Assembly (NCBI GenBank): GCA_964475835.1
Contig: CAYYYL010000020.1
Span: 1 to 49,097 of the forward strand
Direction of reading: 5' to 3'
Length of the DNA: 49,097 nt
From: JABDCI01 sp964475835
GTDB taxonomy: Bacteria > Verrucomicrobiota > Verrucomicrobiia > JABWAM01
The position numbers were made by a program, and so were the translations under genes. The notes beneath the pieces are model-generated. The model made no database searches. It was not told where the DNA came from and saw nothing but the letters and a program-made list of their open reading frames with translations. Within the stretch, counting starts at the first letter, position 1. Each line of letters begins with the position of its first letter. Positions 8,172 through 16,780 of this stretch are shown here, piece by piece.

Positions 8172-8837
8172 TTAAAACCTGAATTTCTCCATTCTTTCGG
8201 TCCAGGTTTGGAGGGCACGTTGACGGGAGGACAGGCGGTTGTAGTTCTGATACGTCATATTTCCAAGAATGCCGAAAAGTAGAAAATCCGCATACACAGG
8301 CTGGGAATTTCCGAACAAAAACTCCGACTGACGCAAGCGTTCCTCATAGGGGTGAAGAACCCGATCGGCGAGACGGCGGATCTCGGTGCGATGCCGCCAC
8401 CATGCATCCACACATCCACGTCCGAACTTGCGTTCCTTGTGACGGATCACCATGGTCCGATCCACCAGATTGGAGATGGAACGGATGTAGGGAGGGTCCA
8501 CCAGTTTGAACGTCGCCATTTCCACCTCGTTCTCGAGATGCTGGATCACAATCGTATGCAATCCACCGAGGGATCTTGGAAAAAGTTTTCCGTGGGCGAA
8601 ATGCCGATCCACATATTGGGCTACATCCTGACTCTCCGGACCGGACTCATAGACAATCTTCCTCCCGTGAACAAGCACGGGAACCTGATAATATTCCCCC
8701 TGCGTCAGACGGATCAGCGAACTCCGATCCGTATAGGGAATATTCACACAGACGAAGGGGACTGACAGGCTTCTCAACGCCTGCGCGATGGGAATGCAAA
8801 ACGGACTATGTGCAAATTGGTGGAGCTGGATTTTCAT
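8172..8837 (-). CDS. Glutathione S-transferase-like protein (thioredoxin-fold N-domain)
   Basis: A 221-residue soluble protein. The N-terminal 80 residues have the GST thioredoxin-fold pattern: 'QLHQFAHSPFCIPIAQAL' (strand plus active-site helix with a Ser/Cys-Pro-Phe-Cys-like turn), then 'YYQVPVLVHGRKIVYES', containing the conserved cis-Pro after Val and the ES of the glutathione-binding site. The remaining about 130 residues are helical, with 'PVYADFLLFGIL' matching the GST C-domain N-capping box (usually ADxxL). GSTs conjugate or isomerise substrates using glutathione; the substrate is unknown. The gene stands alone, transcribed toward the candidate RNA. No Shine-Dalgarno is evident. An ATG at 8837 gives a normal GST N-terminus. 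Confidence 0.85.
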   Translation of the reverse strand: MKIQLHQFAHSPFCIPIAQALRSLSVPFVCVNIPYTDRSSLIRLTQGEYYQVPVLVHGRKIVYESGPESQDVAQYVDRHFAHGKLFPRSLGGLHTIVIQHLENEVEMATFKLVDPPYIRSISNLVDRTMVIRHKERKFGRGCVDAWWRHRTEIRRLADRVLHPYEERLRQSEFLFGNSQPVYADFLLFGILGNMTYQNYNRLSSRQRALQTWTERMEKFRF

Positions 8838-9019
8838 GATAGAGCGTTTTCGTCCCCCCTTTCATGAAGAACGCCGTCCGTCTTCACAACATGCAAATGA
8901 AGAGTCTGTGGGGATCAGCTTTTGCCCTCATTGGGCAGATCGCGGAGGCTTCCAAGCCACCAAAGACCAGTCGTTTTCACTCATAAAATTCGTGACCTTC
9001 CCTGCAGGAATGTTCTAAC

Positions 9020-10225
9020 GTGGACGGAATGGGTGCGATTCTTGCATTTGAAGACGGCACGGTGTTTCGCGGCGCAGCTTTTGGCGCTCGCGCAACCGCC
9101 ATGGGCGAGGTCTGCTTCAACACCTCCATGACCGGCTACCAGGAAATCCTCACCGATCCCTCCTACAAGGGACAGATCGTGACGATGACCTATCCCCTGA
9201 TCGGCAACTACGGCATCAACGAACTCGATGTCGAAAGCTCCCAACCCCACGTCAGCGGTTTTGTGGTTCGCGAAGTCTCCCGCATCGTGTCGAGCTGGCG
9301 TTCCGAAATGTCCCTCGAGGACTACCTCAAGAAGTACAAAATCCCGGGCATCCAGGGCGTCGATACACGGGCCATCACCAAGCATCTTCGCAGCCGTGGC
9401 GCCATGAAAGGCATTCTCACCACGGAATCCCTCTCCGATGCGCAAGCCGTCGAGCGCGCTCAAAAGTGGCAGGGCCTCGTCGGTGTGGACTACGTGAAGG
9501 AAGTGACCTGCAACGCCTCGTACGACTGGGATCCGAAAGATTCCCTCAGCCGCCGCTGGAGAATCCCAGGCACCAGCAACACCGTCGGAGGCGAGCCCGT
9601 TTCCGATGGGGTGGACCACGGCAAGGGACGCGAGACCTACCGTTGGAGTCTACCTCCTGTGCGCCATCGCATTGTCGCCTATGATTTCGGCATCAAACAC
9701 AACATCCTGCGCCGCCTGCGGCAACACGGCTTCGAAGTGCATGTCGTACCGGCCACCACTCCGGCTGCAGACGTCTTGAAGCACAAGCCCGAGGGCATTT
9801 TCCTTTCCAACGGTCCCGGGGATCCCTCCGTGCTCGACTACGCCGTGAAATCAGTTCGTGAATTGATCGGAAAGAAACCGATCTTCGGCATCTGTCTCGG
9901 GCATCAAATTCTGGGACAAGCCTTCGGCGCCAGCACCTTCAAACTCAAGTTCGGACATCGTGGCGGAAACCAGCCGGTGAAAAATCTCATCACCGGGAAA
10001 ATATCCATCACGTCCCAGAATCACGGCTTTGCCGTCGATCCGAAATCGCTGCCCAAGGATGTTCAGCAGACGGAAATCAATCTCAACGATCAGACCTGCG
10101 AAGGCCTCCGTCACCGCGAGCTCCCCATCTTCTCCGTCCAGTACCACCCGGAAGCCTCACCCGGGCCGCATGATGCCAGCAAACTCTTCGAGGAGTTCTC
10201 GAAGATGATCGAGAAGAAGAAATAA
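9020..10225 (+). CDS. carA: Carbamoyl-phosphate synthase small (glutaminase) subunit
   Basis: About 400 residues. CarA hydrolyses glutamine and passes ammonia to CarB for carbamoyl phosphate synthesis (arginine and pyrimidine pathways). The N-terminal CarA-specific domain is clear ('AILAFEDGTVFRG', 'GEVCFNTSMTGYQEILTDPSY', 'GVDTRAITKHLR'). The class I amidotransferase domain has the nucleophile Cys in 'FGICLGHQILG' and the His-Glu pair in 'QYHPEASPGP'. An insertion of about 35 residues rich in Arg/Ser/Gly separates the two domains, longer than in common homologues. The start is GTG 9020 (AGGA 10 bases upstream) or ATG 9029, which would give the family-typical 'MGAILAFEDG'. carB is not in the window. 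Confidence 0.95.
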   Translation: MDGMGAILAFEDGTVFRGAAFGARATAMGEVCFNTSMTGYQEILTDPSYKGQIVTMTYPLIGNYGINELDVESSQPHVSGFVVREVSRIVSSWRSEMSLEDYLKKYKIPGIQGVDTRAITKHLRSRGAMKGILTTESLSDAQAVERAQKWQGLVGVDYVKEVTCNASYDWDPKDSLSRRWRIPGTSNTVGGEPVSDGVDHGKGRETYRWSLPPVRHRIVAYDFGIKHNILRRLRQHGFEVHVVPATTPAADVLKHKPEGIFLSNGPGDPSVLDYAVKSVRELIGKKPIFGICLGHQILGQAFGASTFKLKFGHRGGNQPVKNLITGKISITSQNHGFAVDPKSLPKDVQQTEINLNDQTCEGLRHRELPIFSVQYHPEASPGPHDASKLFEEFSKMIEKKK

Positions 10226-10251
10226 CGCGAAGGCTGCATTGTAGAAGCCTC

Positions 10252-10287
10252 GCGCAAAGACGCAAAGAATTTCCGCTGTCTTTGCGC
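10252..10287. repeat. GCGCAAAGAC inverted repeat, possible bidirectional terminator
   Basis: Perfect 10-base arms GCGCAAAGAC (10252-10261) and GTCTTTGCGC (10278-10287) with a 16-base loop, followed by CTTTT. It lies between the convergent carA and RCC1-type genes, so it may end both transcripts. A relative with the same core (CTCGCGCAAAGAC...GTCTTTGCG) is at 43891-43980. Confidence 0.65.
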
Positions 10288-10305
10288 CTTTTAATGAGAT
10301 GGCTT

Positions 10306-11805
10306 CTACTGCTCAGCCACTCCAAATTTGGTTAATGATCCATTCTGTCCTAAAATTCCAGCCGCGCCGGAAGTATAGGCTCCATCCGTCGTTTCAATCG
10401 TTGCTTGCCCGCATTTCAACTTCAATGAAGCGTGATCCAATGTGAAGGTTAGTGTGATCATCGGAAAACTACTAACTCCAGGCACTTCAGCAAATTTTAA
10501 TAAGATCAAATTTCCAGAATCAGCTCTGAAGATGGCGGCATAATACTTTCCGCCCTGCCTCACCATCGCTCCATAATAATAATTGGACTCCATTTGCCTC
10601 GCCAACATACCCATAAAACCACCTTCTGTCAGATTCCCCACTTCCACTTCCAGGGTCAAATTGGAGATGGGTTTGGCTTCGGTTGAACGCACGAGAGCCA
10701 CAGCAGGCGCATTATTTGAAATGGTGAGAAAAGGTCTATCATACAATTGCGAGTTCTCCACCACGCGCCAGAATCCCATGTTGGGTCCAGCAATCTCATC
10801 CCATGCACTTCCCAATGTTGAATCGCTCACAGGACGATCAAAGTTGTCCTGCAAATAAATCTCGGTTCGTCCAAACGCGCAAGGAACGCCTCCATTACCA
10901 ATCAATGACACATCGCGCAAATTGGCAGGCGGTGCCGGAGGGGGAACATTTCCACCAAAGATGCTTTGGCCGTAAAAGCCTTTTACAGTTCCGTCGGCAA
11001 GCAAAAGGTAATCCGATGTCATATCCATGACAGGAATTGAACCACGGGGAAAAACTGGATGCACCCCGGAAGCCAAATAGGCATAAGGAAGCCCGTTCGC
11101 CTGGATACCCAGAACCCAATTCATTGAATTGCTTAACATTTTTGTTAAATTACTTTTCGTCTCCATGATCCCAGTGGGCACACTAGGATCACCCGACGAT
11201 GTCAATAGGGTGCCGTCTTGCGTGAGAGCATAAAAATTTGCATAACTCATCGAGATCGAGCGAATTTTCACAAATTCCGAAGGAGTCACTACGGGAATTT
11301 TTTTGCCTTGAGCCACGATGGCGCTTCCCCAAAACACCACCGTTCCATCGCTCTTTAGAGCCATACTTGCCATGCCACCAGCAGCGACCATCGTCACGTC
11401 GCTTAAATTTGAGGGAACATCACATTGATGATTTGTATTGTCTCCCCAAGCCACCACGTGACCGTCCGATTTTAAGGCTAATGCATGATCCATCCCCACA
11501 GCCAGGGAAACCACGTGGTTTAAACCAGGAGGGACTTGTGAAGACAACCGCTTACCATAGGCGCTCACAACAGTGCCGTCAGTTCGAAGAATCAATACCC
11601 CGTTATAAGTTCCGCCGGCACTATTTTGATTGGCTGCTATCTGCTTTACATCGGTAATTTCAAAAAACGAGGAGGGAAAAGTATCGGCAAGAGGTCCCCA
11701 AGCCACCATATGCCGCGGAGGAGGTATCACGTCTGACCTCACTTCGACTGCCATTCCCAAAAAACAAAGACCACAAACTAATACAAAGGATAGATTTTTT
11801 TTCAT
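10306..11805 (-). CDS. Exported RCC1-repeat protein with C-terminal jelly-roll (LamG-like) region
   Basis: The 499-residue product starts with a clear signal peptide (KK then a hydrophobic run, cleavage near 'VRS'). Residues about 30-290 hold RCC1/BNR-like beta-propeller repeats: 'HMVAWG', 'LRTDGTVVSAYG', 'ALKSDGHVVAWGDN', 'ALKSDGTVVFWG' and 'LLADGTVKGFYG'. From about 320 'DNFDRPVSDSTLGSAW' opens a beta-sandwich of the LamG/concanavalin-like type running to the C-terminus. Such combinations occur in secreted proteins of environmental bacteria; function is unknown, perhaps surface binding. The ATG at 11805 is preferred over a TTG at 11820. Upstream DNA is AT-rich without a Shine-Dalgarno. Codon use is more AT-rich than carA and glmS on either side. 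Confidence 0.78.
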   Translation of the reverse strand: MKKNLSFVLVCGLCFLGMAVEVRSDVIPPPRHMVAWGPLADTFPSSFFEITDVKQIAANQNSAGGTYNGVLILRTDGTVVSAYGKRLSSQVPPGLNHVVSLAVGMDHALALKSDGHVVAWGDNTNHQCDVPSNLSDVTMVAAGGMASMALKSDGTVVFWGSAIVAQGKKIPVVTPSEFVKIRSISMSYANFYALTQDGTLLTSSGDPSVPTGIMETKSNLTKMLSNSMNWVLGIQANGLPYAYLASGVHPVFPRGSIPVMDMTSDYLLLADGTVKGFYGQSIFGGNVPPPAPPANLRDVSLIGNGGVPCAFGRTEIYLQDNFDRPVSDSTLGSAWDEIAGPNMGFWRVVENSQLYDRPFLTISNNAPAVALVRSTEAKPISNLTLEVEVGNLTEGGFMGMLARQMESNYYYGAMVRQGGKYYAAIFRADSGNLILLKFAEVPGVSSFPMITLTFTLDHASLKLKCGQATIETTDGAYTSGAAGILGQNGSLTKFGVAEQ

Positions 11806-11993
11806 AAAAAATAATATCAAACGCCTGTTTAAAACATTGGATTTCTTGACTTTGACATCTTTAGAATCACATTTTCAACACAATTATCCTATTTAGATAG
11901 CATTGATGAGTTGTTCGTATTTATTTCACGTGCAGCTTGCGAACCACTTTGATCCACTATTGCTTCCCGCCAAAAACCCGTTAGCATGGCCCG

Positions 11994-13841
11994 ATGTGTG
12001 GCATTGTCGCATATGTAGGTACGGAACCCGCCGCGCCCCTTCTGATCGAAGGGCTTCGGCGGCTTGAATACCGCGGGTACGACTCCGCGGGCTTGAGCAC
12101 TCTCCATCGTGGAAAAATCGATACACGCAAGAAGCTTGGCCGCATCGATGTGCTCGCCTCTCTGATCCGTCACCAACCCATCGACGGCGACATTGGCATC
12201 AGCCACACCCGCTGGGCTACGCACGGGATTCCCAGCGACGAAAACTCGCATCCCCACCTCGATGCCTCCACCCGGATTGCCGTCGTGCACAACGGAGTGA
12301 TCGAAAACCATCAACCTCTCAAGGACTGGTTGATCAAGGAGGGCCACACCTTTGCCTCCGCCACCGACACCGAGGTGCTTGCTCATCTTATCGGCCAGCA
12401 CTACGAGACTGCCGGACAATTTAACGAACAGGGGCTCCTCGACGCCATTCGCGCCGCGCTTCGCCAGGTGGTCGGCACATTCGGACTTGCCGTTCTCTGC
12501 CGCGACTGCCCCGGCGTGATCATCGGAGCCCGACGTGGAAGCCCGCTCGTGGTGGGTGTGGGCAAAGGCGAAAACTTTCTCTCCAGCGATGTCAACGCCA
12601 TCGTCGCCCACACTCGGGAGGTGGTGTACCTGAGCGACAACGATCTTGCCATTCTCCACAAGGACGATTTTCGTGTCGAACGCCTCGATGATCAGGAGGC
12701 CAAGGTCGAAATCTGCACCGTGGACCACGATGCCGGTGCCTCCGAAATGGGAGACTTCCCCCACTTCATGCTGAAGGAGATTTTCGAGCAACCGCAGACG
12801 ATGCTCAATGCCATGCGTGGCCGTTTCAACCGAGACGACGCGTCCGCAACCTTTGGCGGACTGAACCTGACCAATGGAGAGCTCCGCGGTTACGATCGTG
12901 TCATCATGACCGCGTGCGGCACCTCCTGGCACGCCGCGCTCGTCGGGGAATACCTGATCGAGGAACTCGCGCGAATTCCATGTGAGGTGGAATATGCCAG
13001 TGAATTCCGCTACCGCAATCCTCCGATGGACAAGCACACGCTGGTCTTTGCCATCACCCAGTCCGGCGAAACCGCCGACACTCTCGCCGCCCTGCGGGAA
13101 GCACGCCGCAAGGGCCACATCGCCCTCGGCATCTGCAACGTCGTCGGCAGCACCATCGCGCGCGAATCGGACGGCGGCATCTATCTACGCGCCGGACCTG
13201 AAATCGGCGTTGCCTCCACCAAGGCATTCACCTCCCAGGTGACCGTTCTCGCGCTGCTGGCGCTCCACCTCGGACGCCTGCGGGAATTCTCCGCCACCCA
13301 GGGACAGCGCTTCATCCAGGAGATCGAACAGATTCCCGACAAGATTGGACAAATTTTAAAACAAAGCGAGGCCATCCGCCAGATCGCTCTGAAATACAAG
13401 GACGCCCGGGACTTCCTCTTCCTCGGCCGTCAGTTCAACTATCCCGTCGCGCTGGAGGGAGCATTGAAACTCAAAGAAATCTCCTACATCCACGCAGAAG
13501 GATATCCTGCCGCCGAAATGAAACACGGTCCCATCGCCCTCATCGATGAAAAAACCCCATCGGTCTTTCTCTGTCCCCAGGATGCGATGTATGACAAGAC
13601 CATGAGCAATCTCGAGGAAGTGAAGGCACGAAGCGGAAAGGTCATCGCCATCGCCACCGAAGGCGACAAAGAGATCCATCGTCGCGCCGACGACGTGATC
13701 TATATTCCGAAAACCATCGAGCCCCTCTACCCCCTGCTGACCAACATCCCCCTCCAGTTGCTGGCCTACCATACCGCTGTCGCCCTGGGGCGCGATGTCG
13801 ACAAGCCCCGCAATCTCGCCAAGAGCGTGACGGTGGAGTAG
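11994..13841 (+). CDS. glmS: Glutamine-fructose-6-phosphate aminotransferase (isomerizing)
   Basis: A 615-residue enzyme making glucosamine-6-phosphate, the entry to UDP-GlcNAc for peptidoglycan and lipopolysaccharide. The start places Cys at residue 2 ('MCGIVAYVG'), the Ntn-type glutaminase nucleophile after Met removal. 'RLEYRGYDSAG', 'GISHTRWATHG' and 'HNGVIENH' are the class II amidotransferase blocks. Two SIS sugar-isomerase domains follow ('TACGTSWHA', 'QSGETADTLAALR', 'LGRQFNYPVALEGALKLKEISYIHAEGY'), and the C-terminus 'DKPRNLAKSVTVE' is the canonical GlmS ending. No Shine-Dalgarno precedes the ATG. The roughly 190-base upstream region shows no glmS-ribozyme-like conserved core. Confidence 0.97.
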   Translation: MCGIVAYVGTEPAAPLLIEGLRRLEYRGYDSAGLSTLHRGKIDTRKKLGRIDVLASLIRHQPIDGDIGISHTRWATHGIPSDENSHPHLDASTRIAVVHNGVIENHQPLKDWLIKEGHTFASATDTEVLAHLIGQHYETAGQFNEQGLLDAIRAALRQVVGTFGLAVLCRDCPGVIIGARRGSPLVVGVGKGENFLSSDVNAIVAHTREVVYLSDNDLAILHKDDFRVERLDDQEAKVEICTVDHDAGASEMGDFPHFMLKEIFEQPQTMLNAMRGRFNRDDASATFGGLNLTNGELRGYDRVIMTACGTSWHAALVGEYLIEELARIPCEVEYASEFRYRNPPMDKHTLVFAITQSGETADTLAALREARRKGHIALGICNVVGSTIARESDGGIYLRAGPEIGVASTKAFTSQVTVLALLALHLGRLREFSATQGQRFIQEIEQIPDKIGQILKQSEAIRQIALKYKDARDFLFLGRQFNYPVALEGALKLKEISYIHAEGYPAAEMKHGPIALIDEKTPSVFLCPQDAMYDKTMSNLEEVKARSGKVIAIATEGDKEIHRRADDVIYIPKTIEPLYPLLTNIPLQLLAYHTAVALGRDVDKPRNLAKSVTVE

Positions 13842-13900
13842 TCCTGCCCTTCCTTCTTCTGTCAGGCTGCCGCGTGAGCATCTTCATGGGGAATTCTGAT

Positions 13901-13928
13901 TTGACAAAAGATATAAATATGATATCAT
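13901..13928 (+). promoter_or_regulatory. Sigma70-type promoter of the SPFH-RHH-rhomboid operon
   Basis: A perfect -35 TTGACA (13901-13906), a 16-base spacer and -10 TATCAT (13923-13928), 28 bases before the SPFH ATG. AAGGA at 13945-13949 is the Shine-Dalgarno, six bases from the ATG. This is the best promoter match I found in the window. Confidence 0.7.
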
Positions 13929-13937
13929 ATTTATATC
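13910..13937. promoter_or_regulatory. Perfect 28-bp palindromic operator over the -10 region
   Basis: The left half is GATATAAATATGAT and the right half is its exact reverse complement, so all 28 bases are symmetric. It contains two GATAT half-sites spaced 11 bases apart (13910 and 13921) and their two mirror copies. The palindrome covers the spacer, the -10 hexamer and the likely start site, the position of a repressor site. A ribbon-helix-helix protein is the second gene of the operon, which suggests autoregulation (inference). Confidence 0.7.
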
Positions 13938-13955
13938 ATCCTAGAAGGATTACAT

Positions 13956-14885
13956 ATGACAAAAGAACGAGAAGTTTATCCGTTGAATGGCTGGATCATG
14001 CTGGGGGTGAATCTGGCGACCATGGTGGGCTGTATCATCCTCTTCATCAAGACGATGGGCTCTGGTGAAATCTGGCCGGGGGTTGCGGTGATGGGGGAGG
14101 TCCTGGCGATTCTTTCGTTGACGGGACATTTTACCCTTCAACCCAACGAAGCCCGACTCCTGATCCTGTTCGGGTCCTACAAGGGAACCGTCAAGACAAG
14201 CGGCTTTTTCTGGGCAAATCCTTTTTATTCAAAGGGATTTTCGCTCCAGACCACACATGTGAACGGTCAGGTGAAGGTGAGTTCATCCTCCTCAAAAACG
14301 CGCATCTCCCTACGCCTGCGCAATCTCAACGTTCCGCAATTGAAGGTGAACGACAAACGTGGCAATCCGATCGAAATCGCAGCCGTGGTGGTTTGGCGGG
14401 TGCAGGACACCGCCCAGTCGGCATTCGACGTGGACGACTACGAAAGCTTCGTTCACCTGCAGAGTGAAACCGCTCTTCGTCACGTAGCGAACAGCTACGC
14501 CTACGATCAAGGGGAAGCCGATGAAATCACCCTGCTCAGCGGTGTGGAGGAGGTTTCCCTGGCTCTCAAGGCGGAGCTGGAACAACGCCTGGCGAAAGCG
14601 GGGATCACCGTCGAAGAAGTCCGCCTCACCCACCTGGCGTACGCTCCGGAAATCGCCGGCGCCATGTTGCGCCGTCAGCAGGCCGAAGCGGTCATTGCCG
14701 CCCGCCAGAAGATCGTGCTTGGCGCCGTCAGCATGGTGCAAATGGCATTGCAGGATCTCTCGGACAAAAAGGTGGTTGAACTCGACGAGGAACGCAAGGC
14801 CGCCATGGTAAGCAATCTGCTCGTCGTGCTTTGTGGCGAGCGGGACACCCAACCCGTGGTAAACACCGGGAGTCTCTACCAATAA
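13956..14885 (+). CDS. SPFH-domain (band 7/slipin-like) membrane protein
   Basis: A 309-residue protein with two N-terminal transmembrane segments (about 11-32 and 42-60) followed by an SPFH domain (about 65-250). The domain has 'QPNEARLLILFGSYKGTVKTSGFFWANPF', 'LNVPQLKVNDKRGNPIEIAAVVVWRVQDTAQSAF' and 'GITVEEVRLTHLAYAPEIAGAMLRRQQAEAVIAAR', all typical of stomatin/prohibitin-type proteins. These assemble into membrane rings and often bind or restrain membrane proteases. It is the first gene of a tight operon with an RHH regulator (12 bases later) and a rhomboid protease. That order suggests a stress or membrane-quality-control function. Start and Shine-Dalgarno are clear. Confidence 0.92.
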   Translation: MTKEREVYPLNGWIMLGVNLATMVGCIILFIKTMGSGEIWPGVAVMGEVLAILSLTGHFTLQPNEARLLILFGSYKGTVKTSGFFWANPFYSKGFSLQTTHVNGQVKVSSSSSKTRISLRLRNLNVPQLKVNDKRGNPIEIAAVVVWRVQDTAQSAFDVDDYESFVHLQSETALRHVANSYAYDQGEADEITLLSGVEEVSLALKAELEQRLAKAGITVEEVRLTHLAYAPEIAGAMLRRQQAEAVIAARQKIVLGAVSMVQMALQDLSDKKVVELDEERKAAMVSNLLVVLCGERDTQPVVNTGSLYQ

Positions 14886-14897
14886 TGAACCTCTGAA

Positions 14898-15086
14898 ATG
14901 CCGGAGAACAAAAAATCCCTCCTGCTGCGAATCGATCCTGTGCTCTGGCGCGAACTCGAAGCCTGGGCACAGGACGAATTGCGCAGTGTCAACGGGCAGA
15001 TTGAATATGTCCTCCGGGAAGCCGTTCTCAAACGCCGCAAACGGGGCTCGAAAACCTCCACGTCGAACGGTAAAGAAAACGTGTGA
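14898..15086 (+). CDS. Small Arc/CopG-type ribbon-helix-helix DNA-binding protein
   Basis: 62 residues. 'KKSLLLRIDPVLWRELEAWAQDELRSVNGQIEYVLREAV' fits the RHH fold: a strand that pairs in the dimer (about residues 5-11), helix A (about 13-25) and helix B after the 'RSVNGQIE' turn. A basic C-terminal tail (KRRKRG) follows. RHH dimers insert a beta ribbon into the major groove at repeated half-sites about one helical turn apart. The operon promoter carries exactly such an array, so autorepression is likely. The stop codon overlaps the GTG start of the rhomboid gene (GTGA). No toxin is recognisable next to it, so this does not look like a toxin-antitoxin pair. Confidence 0.8.
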   Translation: MPENKKSLLLRIDPVLWRELEAWAQDELRSVNGQIEYVLREAVLKRRKRGSKTSTSNGKENV

Positions 15087-16630
15087 CCGATCTCAATTTC
15101 ATCCTGACCTGGATCGTCCTGATTTCCACGTTGGCGATGCTGGTTCGCCTCCTTCGGTTTAAAAAACATCTCTCCGCATCCTTCGGCTGGCTGGCTGTCA
15201 GTATCGGAATTCTCCTCTGCCTCGCCATTAGTTTCATCTTAGTTCCCGATGCTTGCGGGAAACTGACCGCCATGGTTTGGCTCAGCTTTCTAATTCTTCC
15301 CGCGATTGTAATCCAGCGTATGCGTCAACTTTTGATGCAGGGAAAATACAAGACAGGGCTGCTCCTTGCCCATATCGCCCGATGGCTTCATCCCTTCGAC
15401 GGCACCCGGGACCAGATCCAACTCGTACGGGCCATGAAACTCGCCCATGAGGGGGCGCTGGAGGAAGCATTGTCGATCTTCGACAAACATCGCAACGACC
15501 ATCACTCGGTGGGACGCGCCGCCACATTGAACGCCTATCGCTATCGCTCCGACTGGACCGGCATGCGTGAATGGCTCACTTCACTTCCCTCCCTTGATGC
15601 GCTGGCAAAAACTTTTTCCCTCCGCGCTTGTGGCGAACTCGGCGACCTGGATGCGATGATCCTGACGCTTTCTGAACTCGAGGAAGATCTTCTCCGCCTG
15701 AACGCCACCGAGGACTTGATGGCGGCACGCATGATGACTTTCGCTTTTTGCGGACGCGTGGAGCTCACCCGCGAACTTCTGGAGGGTCCCATCACCCACC
15801 TTCCCCCCTCCCACAAAAGCTTCTGGATGGCCACAGCAGAACTCGCTTCTGGGGATGGATCCGCCGGCTACGAGTTCGAGGAAATGGTGAAGGATCCCCA
15901 TGTCCTCGTACGGCAAGACGCTGCCTATCGTCTGAGACACCCTCCCGCGTATGCAGCCGGGTTAAGTCCCGAAAGCGAACGCTCCCTTCTCGCACTCGAA
16001 CAACGATGCCGGGGGGAAGGCACCGAGGGAAAACCCTTCGCACAAGTCCAACGCGGGGCCTACGCCACCTTCATTCTCATTGGGTTAAATCTGGCGACAT
16101 TCCTCCTGGAAGACTATGTGGGCGACAGCACAGATGCGGACACCCTCTATTCGCTCGGCGCACTCCTTCCCTCCGCGGTCTGGAACGGTCAGTGGTGGCG
16201 GCTTTTCACCTCCCTGTTTTTGCACGCGGGATGGCTTCATATTGCCATGAATATGATGGGACTCTACTACTTCGGTCCCTTCCTCGAACACAGCTACGGC
16301 CGGATGAAATTTCTTTGCACCTACTTCATCTCTGGCCTATTGGCCTCCTTCACCATTTTGATTTTATCCCTTTGGTTCGGTGAACAGATGGTTGTGGGAG
16401 CCTCCGGTTGTCTCATGGGCATCCTCGGCGCCACCCTCGGAGTGCATCTTCACTACTGGAGGCATCATCAAGTCCGTGTCGCCCGTCAACGACTTCTCTT
16501 TCTTCTCACCATCCTGGGAATCCAGGTGGTGTTTGACATCGTCACACCCCACATCAGTTTTTCGAGCCACCTCTTCGGAGCTTTGTACGGTTTTGGTTTC
16601 GGATGTTTATTCAAACCAAAGCAGCTCTAA
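15083..16630 (+). CDS. Rhomboid-family intramembrane serine protease with N-terminal extension
   Basis: 515 residues. Two to three hydrophobic segments lie within residues 1-75. A helical cytosolic region of about 230 residues (75-310) with TPR-like character ('LAHEGALEEALSIFDKHR') follows, then the six-helix rhomboid domain. The domain shows the family signatures: 'GWLHIAMNMMGLYYFG' (HxxxN), the catalytic Ser in 'VVGASGCLMG' and the catalytic His in 'SSHLFGALYGFGFG'. Rhomboids cleave transmembrane substrates within the bilayer. Translation is probably coupled to the RHH gene by the 4-base overlap. Context suggests that the SPFH protein scaffolds or restrains this protease. Confidence 0.9.
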   Translation: MTDLNFILTWIVLISTLAMLVRLLRFKKHLSASFGWLAVSIGILLCLAISFILVPDACGKLTAMVWLSFLILPAIVIQRMRQLLMQGKYKTGLLLAHIARWLHPFDGTRDQIQLVRAMKLAHEGALEEALSIFDKHRNDHHSVGRAATLNAYRYRSDWTGMREWLTSLPSLDALAKTFSLRACGELGDLDAMILTLSELEEDLLRLNATEDLMAARMMTFAFCGRVELTRELLEGPITHLPPSHKSFWMATAELASGDGSAGYEFEEMVKDPHVLVRQDAAYRLRHPPAYAAGLSPESERSLLALEQRCRGEGTEGKPFAQVQRGAYATFILIGLNLATFLLEDYVGDSTDADTLYSLGALLPSAVWNGQWWRLFTSLFLHAGWLHIAMNMMGLYYFGPFLEHSYGRMKFLCTYFISGLLASFTILILSLWFGEQMVVGASGCLMGILGATLGVHLHYWRHHQVRVARQRLLFLLTILGIQVVFDIVTPHISFSSHLFGALYGFGFGCLFKPKQL

Positions 16631-16780
16631 CATCGACGCTTATTGTCCGCGAAAAGAAGATACACTTATTCCGCCATTACCGCTTTCTATGGCCGTTCCC
16701 TGAAAAACCTCTCTGGTTACACACCGTTTAAAACACCAAGCCACAGGACCAAAGCGGTGGCAAGCCATCGCGCTCTGAAA

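Noticed and set aside
11806..11993. Possible glmS ribozyme or riboswitch before glmS
   Set aside because: The leader is AT-rich and shows no conserved catalytic core or stable multi-helix fold of that class.
11889..13118. 409-codon open frame on the minus strand across glmS
   Set aside because: It lies antisense to the clearly identified glmS gene and has no recognisable domain; long antisense frames are expected in GC-rich genes.
14898..15086. Toxin-antitoxin interpretation of the RHH gene
   Set aside because: Neither neighbour resembles a toxin; SPFH and rhomboid genes flank it in one operon, so autoregulation fits better.
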